Part shown: piece after piece, positions 5,941-11,452 of the stretch
Numbering within the stretch: position 1 is the stretch's first letter
How the letters are laid out: each line of letters starts with the position of its first letter
Source: Acidimicrobiia bacterium
GTDB taxonomy: Bacteria; Actinomycetota; Acidimicrobiia; Spongiisociales; ZC4RG35
NCBI GenBank assembly: GCA_029865445.1
Contig: JAOUGY010000103.1
Span: forward strand, 1-11,452
Reading direction: 5' to 3'
Length of the DNA: 11,452 nucleotides
Program-made: the position numbers and the translations under genes
Notes under the pieces: model-generated
Told to the model about the DNA's origin: nothing
The model's database searches: none
Seen by the model: only the letters and a program-made list of their open reading frames with translations

Positions 5941-6843
5941 ATGAGTACCGATGCAGCCGCCCAGTTGGCGATGACCCTCAATTTCGTCACGCTGATAGTG
6001 CTCGCGACGTGGCTGTACGTGCCGTGGGCGCGCCGCCGAAGCCTGGTGGCGGCCTTGACTCCGCTCGTCGCCGTTCACACGGGCCGGACCGTGGCGCTCC
6101 AACTGTTCTCTTCCCAGGCCGCCGGTTACCCCATCAGCGACGCCCTCCGTGATGAGATCGTCTGGGGAGACCAACTCGGCTTCGTCATCGCGTTGTTGAC
6201 CCTGGTCGCTCTTTGGCGGGCGCCGAAGCTCGCTCGGCCTCTCACGTGGCTGTTGGTTGTGGCGACCGTCGTCGACCTGGCCAATGCGTTGATCGGCGGA
6301 CTCGCCGAAGAGATCCTCGGGGCGGCGACCGACGTGTCCTGGCTCATACTGACGTTCTACGTGCCTCTTCTCTGGGTGACCACCGGTCTCATGGCGTGGG
6401 TGTTGTTGACCAATCGGGTTTCGCCGGCCGAATCGACACCGCCGGACAAGGTGCTGTGGGCAGACCGCTTCGGAGAAGTCCTGGATCGACCCGGAATCGA
6501 CGCCGTGGAGATTCGGTGGTTCGGCGCCACCGCCGACCTCGATCGAGCCGGTTTCAACGATTGGCTGGATCGATTCGCTTCGTCCGTGGAAGGCGCAGGA
6601 CGGAGCAGGATCGTCACCGATGCCACGAGCTTTGCCATGTCACCCGAACAGATGGATGGGGCGTGGCGCGATGCCCACATCATTCCTCGCTACAACAGAG
6701 CCGGGATCCAGAAGTTCGCCTTCATCATGCCGGCTGGCATGCCCGCCATCGGGACGGCGCCGGCGATCGAAGGTCCAGCGACGTTCCCGACCGCCTACTT
6801 CGGGGATCGCGCCGAAGCGATCCGTTGGCTCTCCGGGGAGTAG
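5941..6843 (+). CDS. Five-helix membrane protein fused to a SpoIIAA/STAS-like C-terminal domain
   Basis: 300 residues. About five hydrophobic segments occupy residues 9-30, 34-56, 75-93, 98-118 and 132-157, with few charged residues inside. A soluble domain follows from about 165 to 300. Its layout resembles the SpoIIAA-like (STAS-related) fold: strand DAVEIRWFGAT, helix DRAGFNDWLDRFASS, strand SRIVTDATSF (the position where related proteins have a conserved Asp or Ser), helix, strand KFAFIMPAG, then FPTAYFGDRAEAIRWL, the strand and closing 'A-x-x-W-L' helix of that family. I do not recognise the whole protein. ATG 5941 has GGAAGG 8 bases upstream. It is divergent from the GlxA-type regulator across 94 bp of repeat-rich DNA, so it is the best candidate for the regulator's target. 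A membrane sensor or a transporter partner are both possible. Confidence 0.85.
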   Translation: MSTDAAAQLAMTLNFVTLIVLATWLYVPWARRRSLVAALTPLVAVHTGRTVALQLFSSQAAGYPISDALRDEIVWGDQLGFVIALLTLVALWRAPKLARPLTWLLVVATVVDLANALIGGLAEEILGAATDVSWLILTFYVPLLWVTTGLMAWVLLTNRVSPAESTPPDKVLWADRFGEVLDRPGIDAVEIRWFGATADLDRAGFNDWLDRFASSVEGAGRSRIVTDATSFAMSPEQMDGAWRDAHIIPRYNRAGIQKFAFIMPAGMPAIGTAPAIEGPATFPTAYFGDRAEAIRWLSGE

Positions 6844-6858
6844 CAAGGATCACCGAGA

Positions 6859-7869
6859 TCAGGTGTGGAGTTCGACGACGTCGCCGTCCGCAACCAGATG
6901 GTCTCGGCCCACCTGCTGGCCGTCGTAGCCGCTCGGCCCCCAGACCCTGGCGAACTTGAACGCACGTACGAAATCCTTGTGCACCAACTCGGCGACATCG
7001 ATCACCGTTGCGCCCCGGTCGACTGTGAACGGCCGGGTCATGTCCGGCTCCCGGCCCGGTTCCTTGGTGTAGACCCGGACGATCTCGAGATTGCGGAAGA
7101 GCCACCTACCGAGCTCGTCTAGCCCGTCGCCCGTGTGCGCCGAAACGGCCATCGCCGGATAGTGGTATCCCTCGAGATCCAGGAAGACCTCGAGCTCCGT
7201 TTCGATCGCCGGAATCAGATCCGATTTGGTTGCGACCACTGCACACGGAAGCACTCTGGCGAACGGATCCTCGGGATCCGAGAGATGGGCCCGGTCCGTC
7301 CAGCGGGGAGTGAGGTGGACACGGCGCTCGGCGAGGATCTCGTGGGCCACCGCCACCGCCTCCACGCAACCCGGCACGGACAGATCGACCGTGAGCAGGA
7401 CGGCATCGGCCGGCTGGAGTGTGTTGCCGATCCACGGAATCGGATGGGACAGAGCGATCGACGGAAGATCGACGAGTTGAATCATCACGTCCTCGATGCG
7501 CCACATCCCCGGTTGGGGATGCTGGGTGGCGAACGGATAGGCCTCGGACGCCGAGTGCGAGCCGGTCAGCCGGGCGTGTAACGCCGACTTGCCCGTGTTG
7601 GGTGGGCCCACCAATGCGATCTGGGCCGCACCCTCGGGACGGATCGTGGTGGGTGGCCCCGTGCGGGCGCCACCTCTTCTGGGCCCGGCCAATTCTTCTG
7701 TGAGTTCTTTGATCTTCGACTTGATGTCCGCCTGCAGGTGATCGGTCCCCTTGTGTTTGGGGATCTCCTTCAGCATCTCCCGGAGCGCTTCCAGCCGGTG
7801 CTCGGGATCGCGGGCAGCCCGATACCGAGATTCGGCGGCCTTGTAGGAGGGGGTGAGGTTTGCCGGCAC
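6859..7869 (-). CDS. DRG/Obg-like GTPase with C-terminal TGS domain
   Basis: 336 residues from GTG 7869. The N-terminal helical part (1-70: PANLTPSYKAAESRYR, then EMLKEIPKHKGTDHLQADIKSKI) is typical of a bacterial and archaeal DRG-like group. G1 is GPPNTGKS (88-95), G3 is DLPS (134-137; most relatives have DTPG or D-x-P-P), G4 is TKSD (214-217) and G5 is SAH (243-245). A TGS domain spans about 263-335 (VYTKEPG, then FTVDRGATVIDVAELVHKDF and a final VADGDVVELH). DRG-type proteins associate with ribosomes; that role here is inference. I picked GTG 7869 because relatives begin at this PANLTP motif; the ribosome site (GGGGG a few bases upstream) is short-spaced. It converges with the membrane gene at 15 bp and is divergent from the degenerate SDR. 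Confidence 0.9.
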   Translation of the reverse strand: MPANLTPSYKAAESRYRAARDPEHRLEALREMLKEIPKHKGTDHLQADIKSKIKELTEELAGPRRGGARTGPPTTIRPEGAAQIALVGPPNTGKSALHARLTGSHSASEAYPFATQHPQPGMWRIEDVMIQLVDLPSIALSHPIPWIGNTLQPADAVLLTVDLSVPGCVEAVAVAHEILAERRVHLTPRWTDRAHLSDPEDPFARVLPCAVVATKSDLIPAIETELEVFLDLEGYHYPAMAVSAHTGDGLDELGRWLFRNLEIVRVYTKEPGREPDMTRPFTVDRGATVIDVAELVHKDFVRAFKFARVWGPSGYDGQQVGRDHLVADGDVVELHT

Positions 7870-7980
7870 TATCCCCCAATGATGCACCAACCGCCGCCCG
7901 GAGGGCACGGTCCAACGTCCCCGGCCCGCTCAACCCGGTGTCGGTTGGGTGGATTTCCACGTTCTCAACCGTGGGTCGGC

Positions 7981-8001
7981 GGAGGTGGGGTGGGGGAGGG
8001 G
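7981..8001 (+). other. G-rich tract upstream of the degenerate SDR gene
   Basis: 17 of 21 bases are G, in runs GG, GG, GGGG, GGGGG and GGGG separated by single A or T. It lies directly before the candidate -10 TACACT (8004-8009), where spacer and -35 should be, and no -35 hexamer is visible. Single-base loops between the runs would allow a G-quadruplex of two or three tiers on the plus strand; this is a structural guess. Confidence 0.4.
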
Positions 8002-8003
8002 CG

Positions 8004-8009
8004 TACACT
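8004..8009 (+). promoter_or_regulatory. Candidate -10 of the SDR-HIBADH operon
   Basis: TACACT (4/6, all three of the key T, A and final T kept) sits 30 bp before the ATG at 8039, so transcription would start near 8016 and the leader would hold the strong GAGGAGG ribosome site. No -35 can be recognised in the G-rich tract upstream, so an activator may be needed. Confidence 0.4.
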
Positions 8010-8038
8010 GCAAACGATCGCATTCTGAGGAGGAGACG

Positions 8039-8734
8039 ATGGGCGACGTGGTGGTCATCGGTGGGAGTTCGGGAATCGGCGAGGAGATCGCTCGGCACTA
8101 CGCCGATCGAGGTCGACGTGTGTATGTCTCCAGCCGGGACGCCACCCGCGCCGCCGAAGCCGCCGCCAGGATCGGCGGCGATACGCACGGACTGGCGGTG
8201 GATCTCTCCGTACCCGAAGGGATCGCTGCCGGGCTGGCGCCGATCGAGGGTCCCGTGGACCATCTCGTGGTGACCGCCGTCCTTCGCGACACCAACACGG
8301 TGAAGGACTTCGCCATCGAGGGAGCTCGCGCCCTGGCCGTTCTCAAGGTCGTCGGATATCCGGAGACCGTCCATCAGCTGCTCTCCAGGATGACCGACGA
8401 GTCCTCTGTCGTGCTCTTCGGCGGGCTGGCCAAAGAGCGCCCCTACCCGGGTTCTACAACGGTCACCTCCGTCAACGGCGGCGTCGAGAAGATGATCAAC
8501 ACGATGGCACTGGAGATCGCGCCCATCAGGGTGAACGCGATCCATCCCGGGATCGTGCTCGACTCGTGGTATTGGGACAACAACGACGCCGTCCGCGACG
8601 CCGTCCTCGCCCGGACGCCGACGAAGCGACCGCTCCTCACCGCCCACGTGGTCGATGCGGTGCGGTTCCTCCTCGAGAACCCGTCCATGAACGGGGTCAA
8701 CCTCAACATCGACGGGGGCTGGCTGCTGCCATGA
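8039..8734 (+). CDS. SDR-fold protein lacking the catalytic residues (probable pseudo-enzyme)
   Basis: 231 residues. Cofactor loop GGSSGIG (8-14), SSRD after the second strand and VDLS (54-57) are kept, as is the closing IDGGWLLP, typical of classical SDRs. The catalytic parts are not: NNAG is replaced by VTAV (78-81), the Ser block VxxSS by VVLFGGLA (124-131), and aligning back from APIRVNAIHPG the Tyr is Val142 and the Lys is Asn146 (TVTSVNGGVEK). The nucleotide may bind but classical SDR chemistry is not expected; either a regulatory or scaffold role or another reaction. ATG 8039 is well supported (GAGGAGG 5-6 bases upstream); an earlier in-frame start gives a non-SDR extension. The stop overlaps the ATG of the next gene as ATGA, so the two are coupled and their products may act together. 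Confidence 0.9.
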   Translation: MGDVVVIGGSSGIGEEIARHYADRGRRVYVSSRDATRAAEAAARIGGDTHGLAVDLSVPEGIAAGLAPIEGPVDHLVVTAVLRDTNTVKDFAIEGARALAVLKVVGYPETVHQLLSRMTDESSVVLFGGLAKERPYPGSTTVTSVNGGVEKMINTMALEIAPIRVNAIHPGIVLDSWYWDNNDAVRDAVLARTPTKRPLLTAHVVDAVRFLLENPSMNGVNLNIDGGWLLP

Positions 8735-9603
8735 ACGTCGCAATCGTGGGAATGGGGCGCATGGGATCGGCGATGGCGCGTCGCCTCCACGAACAGGGAT
8801 TCGAATTGGCGGTGTACAACCGCACCCGCGCCAAGGCAGAGTCCACGGCCGAGCACACGGGATCCCGTGTCGCCGAGTCGGCCGCCGACGCCGTGAGCCG
8901 GGCCGATGTCGTGATCTCGATTCTGGCCGACGACCAGGCGCTGCGTGAGGCCTACCTCGGAGAGGCCGGCATAGCATCGGGGCTTCGGGAGGGAACGGTG
9001 GTTCTCGAGATGAGCACGATCGACCCGAGAACCCTCGACGACCTCCGACCTGCGGTGACGGCGGCCGGCGCCGTGTTGCTCGACGCCCCGGTGTCCGGAT
9101 CCGTGGGGATGGTGGAGGCCGGAACACTCATGGTGATGATCGGCGGAGATGAACAAGCCCTCGACAAGGCCCGTCCTGTGCTCGACAAGCTCGCCACCAA
9201 GGTCTATCACCTCGGGGCATCGGGGGCCGGATCGACCATGAAACTCGCTGTCAACGGGTTGGTTCATGCGATCAACCAGGCGCTTTCGGAGGCGCTCGTG
9301 CTGGCTGAGCGGTCCGGTGTGCCCCCCGAACTCGCCTACGAGGTTTTCGCCAACAGCGCGGCGGCGTCACCGTTCGTCGCCTACAAACGGGCCGCCTTCC
9401 TCGACCCCGATGCGGCGCCCGTGGCATTCTCTCTGGACCTCGTCGCGAAGGACCTCGACCTCATCCTCGGCCTGGCCGAGCGTTCCGGCGCAAGGATGCC
9501 TCAGGGGGAGGCGAACCTTGCCTGGGCCACACGGGCCGTCGCCATGGGGCTCGGATCCTCCGACATGAGCGCGCTGGCCGTCGCCCTCCGATCATCGGAG
9601 TGA
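8731..9603 (+). CDS. NAD(P)-dependent beta-hydroxyacid dehydrogenase (3-hydroxyisobutyrate dehydrogenase family)
   Basis: 290 residues, the usual family length. The N-terminal Rossmann motif is VGMGRMGSAMA (6-16), then VYNRT (28-32), where Arg and Thr after the second strand suggest NADP. The substrate-binding block DAPVSGSVGMVEAGTL (118-133) and the GASGAGSTMKLAVNGL block with catalytic Lys171 and Asn175 are intact, as is the C-terminal FSLDLVAKDLDLILGLAE with KD at 240-241. An active enzyme oxidising or reducing a beta-hydroxyacid such as 3-hydroxyisobutyrate, tartronate semialdehyde or a succinate semialdehyde-like compound is expected; the exact substrate cannot be read. The start ATG 8731 overlaps the upstream stop (ATGA), implying coupled translation with the degenerate SDR. 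The bicupin gene follows 52 bp later. Confidence 0.94.
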   Translation: MNVAIVGMGRMGSAMARRLHEQGFELAVYNRTRAKAESTAEHTGSRVAESAADAVSRADVVISILADDQALREAYLGEAGIASGLREGTVVLEMSTIDPRTLDDLRPAVTAAGAVLLDAPVSGSVGMVEAGTLMVMIGGDEQALDKARPVLDKLATKVYHLGASGAGSTMKLAVNGLVHAINQALSEALVLAERSGVPPELAYEVFANSAAASPFVAYKRAAFLDPDAAPVAFSLDLVAKDLDLILGLAERSGARMPQGEANLAWATRAVAMGLGSSDMSALAVALRSSE

Positions 9604-9612
9604 CCCAGTCGG

Positions 9613-9618
9613 TATGCT
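9613..9618 (+). promoter_or_regulatory. Candidate -10 for the bicupin gene
   Basis: TATGCT (4/6 to TATAAT) stands 43 bp before the ATG at 9656, in the 52-bp gap after the HIBADH stop. The start would be near 9625, just before the CAAACGTTTG palindrome. No good -35 is seen; the bicupin may also be read from the upstream operon. Confidence 0.35.
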
Positions 9619-9626
9619 CGCCAGTG

Positions 9627-9636
9627 CAAACGTTTG
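9627..9636. promoter_or_regulatory. LacI-like operator palindrome CAAACGTTTG
   Basis: A perfect 10-bp palindrome with a central CG, in the wider frame TGCAAACGTTTGAA, symmetric at 12 of 14 positions. This is the form of many LacI/GalR-family operators (A-rich half-site, CG centre). It lies between the candidate -10 and the GGAGG ribosome site (9646-9650), where binding would block transcription. No LacI-type gene is inside the window, so the regulator would be encoded elsewhere. Confidence 0.5.
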
Positions 9637-9655
9637 AAACCGGGCGGAGGTCGAG

Positions 9656-10558
9656 ATGAATCCCAGGCATGTGGTGAGACGGGCACACGAGGTCTCACCC
9701 GAGGTTCCGACCGGGTTCACCGCCCACTCCGCAGGCTATGGGAGATGGGCGGCGGTCGACCACGCGACCCCCGGCGCAGTCCATACCGGGTTCGGTGTCA
9801 ATCACCTCGAGCCCGGTGGCACGGTCGATCGCCATGTGCACTCCTTCGAGGAGAGTTTCTACGTCATGTCAGGGGAGGTGGTTGTCGACACCGTCGAGGG
9901 GTCGGTGGTCCTCCGACCAGGTGACTATGGCGTGGTCCCGATTGGCAGCCCCCACGGATTCCGGAATGTCGGCGACGGCGGAGCCGTATGGGCGGACATG
10001 CTCGCCCCCCAGCCTCGACCCGGATTCGAAGGCGACACATTCTTCGTGCCGGGTCTCGTCCCCAGCAGCGAACTCGTGGCCGTGGATCCGCGCGATCCCA
10101 GAACCCGGTCCTTCGGCAACATCACACCGGCGAACATGGATCCGGGAAGACAGACCCAGGACATGCTCGCCGTTTCGGCGAGCATGCGCACGGCGCTTCT
10201 CGTCTACAGCGGCATCACCGTCAAGATGATGGTGGACTCCGACCTGGGCGCCCACCTTCTGACCATGTTCATGGTCCAATACGAGGAGCGGGGCGTCGCC
10301 GGGGCTCACGACCATCCGCTGGAGGAGACGTACATGATCGAGGAAGGGAAGACGATCGGCCGTTTCGACGGCGTGGAGTACGTCCTCGAGCCCGGCGACA
10401 TCGCGTTCGCAGGCGTCGGATGCGTCCATGAGTTCTCGAATCCGGGGCCGGGCATCGTCCGCTGGCTGGAGACGCAAGCCCCACAGCCACCTGCGCGGCA
10501 TTCGTACCGCTTCGCCCGCGACTGGAGCTACCTCCGGGAGACGCTGGATGACGCGTGA
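9656..10558 (+). CDS. Bicupin protein (two intact metal-binding cupin domains)
   Basis: 300 residues with two cupin barrels. The first (about 45-115) has His60, His62, Glu66 (RHVHSFEESFYVMSGE) and His100 (GSPHGFRN); the second (about 200-270) has His218, His220, Glu224 (GAHDHPLEETYMIEEG) and His258 (GCVHEFSN). All four metal ligands are kept in both, so each may hold Mn, Fe or Ni. Length and layout recall (S)-ureidoglycine aminohydrolase and other bicupin isomerases or dioxygenases; I cannot choose among them. The ATG has GGAGG 5 bases upstream. Between it and the HIBADH gene lies a LacI-like palindrome, so it may be switched separately. It converges on the amidohydrolase with a 16-bp gap. 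A catabolic role with the dehydrogenase and amidohydrolase is inference. Confidence 0.9.
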   Translation: MNPRHVVRRAHEVSPEVPTGFTAHSAGYGRWAAVDHATPGAVHTGFGVNHLEPGGTVDRHVHSFEESFYVMSGEVVVDTVEGSVVLRPGDYGVVPIGSPHGFRNVGDGGAVWADMLAPQPRPGFEGDTFFVPGLVPSSELVAVDPRDPRTRSFGNITPANMDPGRQTQDMLAVSASMRTALLVYSGITVKMMVDSDLGAHLLTMFMVQYEERGVAGAHDHPLEETYMIEEGKTIGRFDGVEYVLEPGDIAFAGVGCVHEFSNPGPGIVRWLETQAPQPPARHSYRFARDWSYLRETLDDA

Positions 10559-10574
10559 GGGGCCGTGATCGCTT

Positions 10575-11452
10575 CTAGATCTTGGGGAGCCGGAAGCCCG
10601 ACTTGTCGATCACGTAGGTTCGGGACTCGTCGACCATCCGTTTGACCGCTTCCCAGTCGACATGGAGCAGGCTGTGGCCCTGCTTCATCAACCGGCCGTT
10701 GATCATCACGGTGTCGACGTTGCCCGTATCCATACCGGTGACGATCGCGGCGTAGGGATCGCTGAGCGGGGTCACGTTCAGCCGGTCGGTTCTCAGCAAG
10801 ACCACGTCGGCCTTCTTGCCGGGCGTCAGGCTGCCCACCTTGGCGTCGAGCCCGTTGGCCTTGGCGCCCTCGATCGTGGCCCACCTCAGGACGTCACGAG
10901 TCGACGCTCCGGGTTTGCCCTCGGCCGTGGCGAGGGCGCGCTGTGTCGCCAGGGCCGACCTCATCTGGGTGAACATGTCGGCAGGCACGTTGGTCTCCAC
11001 GTCCACGCTCAGGGTCGGTGCCAGCCCCCGATCGAGGAATTTCTGAACAGGCGGCATGCCGTGCCCCATCATCATCTCCACCGGGAATGCCAGTGTGACG
11101 GTGCCGCCCGTGTCCACGATCATCTGGATCTCTGTGTCGTTGAGGCTGGTGCAGTGGATGTAGGTGGTGTCCGGGCCCAGAAGTCCGGCCTCGCCGAATC
11201 TCTGAACCTTGCCTTCGAGTCCGTAGGTACCAACGCCGACGTGCACGGTGATCCGGGCGTCGGCTTCCCGGGCCAGTTTCCAGTGGTCGCGTGCAACCTC
11301 GAAGTCGGTGAATTCCGGTCCCGGGGCGGCGAGTGCCAGCGTCAGCAGCTGGTCCTTGGATGTGAAGTGTTCATTCGCCGCCCGCACGAACCAGCTGGGC
11401 TGGCGTTCCTCCCATTTGCCCCACCACGGGAATCCGTAGCCGAAGACGGCAC
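10575..11452 (-). CDS. Amidohydrolase of the cytosine deaminase/ATZ-TRZ type, C-terminal part
   Basis: The frame stays open to the window end, so the start and N-terminal metal-binding HxH motif are outside; 291 residues are visible. Metal-site residues seen are His in ITVHVGVGT, His in TTYIHCTS and Asp in TLSVDVETN, matching the later ligands of PF01979 enzymes (in the last the usual G-T-D is S-V-D). The C-terminal region has the typical RWATIEGAKANGLDAKVGSLTPGKKADVVLL block and VMINGRLMKQG, the beta-sandwich end. It is expected to hydrolyse a C-N bond of a cyclic or amidine compound in the cytoplasm. There is no Tyr or signal feature to narrow the substrate. It converges with the bicupin gene across 16 bp, with no separate terminator visible. 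Confidence 0.92.
   Translation of the reverse strand, partial: AVFGYGFPWWGKWEERQPSWFVRAANEHFTSKDQLLTLALAAPGPEFTDFEVARDHWKLAREADARITVHVGVGTYGLEGKVQRFGEAGLLGPDTTYIHCTSLNDTEIQMIVDTGGTVTLAFPVEMMMGHGMPPVQKFLDRGLAPTLSVDVETNVPADMFTQMRSALATQRALATAEGKPGASTRDVLRWATIEGAKANGLDAKVGSLTPGKKADVVLLRTDRLNVTPLSDPYAAIVTGMDTGNVDTVMINGRLMKQGHSLLHVDWEAVKRMVDESRTYVIDKSGFRLPKI

Noticed and set aside
7957..7974. CCACG...CGTGG inverted repeat upstream of the degenerate SDR
   Set aside because: Arms of 5 bp with an 8-bp interior are common by chance at this GC content, and the position relative to the candidate promoter is not telling.
7106..9127. Minus-strand open frame of 673 codons
   Set aside because: It overlaps the GTPase in another frame and is antisense to the SDR and HIBADH genes; the product is Arg/Pro/His-rich with no domain. 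Long spurious frames are expected at this GC content.
1..11452. CRISPR array, tRNA, rRNA, insertion sequence or attachment site
   Set aside because: No regularly spaced repeats, cloverleaf-like sequence, transposase, integrase or terminal inverted repeats were found on either strand by eye.

Overview
The window looks like a piece of a high-GC actinobacterial chromosome. The grounds are strong GC bias at third codon positions, frequent GTG and TTG starts, and gene families common in soil or aquatic actinobacteria (an Acidimicrobiia-like lineage is a guess). No rRNA, tRNA, CRISPR array, insertion sequence or phage gene was found. The layout is compact: genes are packed on both strands, convergent pairs are separated by only 15 to 37 bp, and same-strand neighbours overlap by one to four bases.

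Left part (1-1400). The 3' end of a trypsin-like (V8-type) serine peptidase gene converges with a minus-strand row of three very small genes: an 84-residue RRM RNA-binding protein, a charged protein with a SHOCT-like C-terminus, and a 59-residue Cys/His protein that probably binds zinc. A 366-bp non-coding stretch lies upstream of the RRM gene and holds a candidate extended -10 promoter.

Middle part (1618-6843). A minus-strand operon encodes an SDR oxidoreductase and a TetR repressor (TGATG overlap). Its promoter carries two 14-bp TetR-like operator copies 17 bp apart. Divergent to it is a DUF454/YbaN-type membrane protein gene whose frame has no stop codon after the domain and runs 460 bp antisense into a secreted phytase/esterase-like gene. 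Upstream of that gene is a GlxA-type regulator (DJ-1/PfpI plus AraC). Divergent from the regulator is a gene for a five-helix membrane protein fused to a SpoIIAA-like domain. The divergent region has AraC-like direct repeats at 21-bp spacing and two perfect inverted repeats.

Right part (6859-11452). A DRG/Obg-like GTPase with a C-terminal TGS domain (minus strand) is divergent from an SDR that lacks its whole catalytic set. That SDR overlaps (ATGA) a beta-hydroxyacid dehydrogenase, followed by a bicupin whose leader holds a LacI-like palindrome. A minus-strand amidohydrolase, cut by the window end, converges on the bicupin. The SDR-HIBADH-bicupin-amidohydrolase set looks like small-molecule catabolism, but the substrate cannot be read from the sequence.
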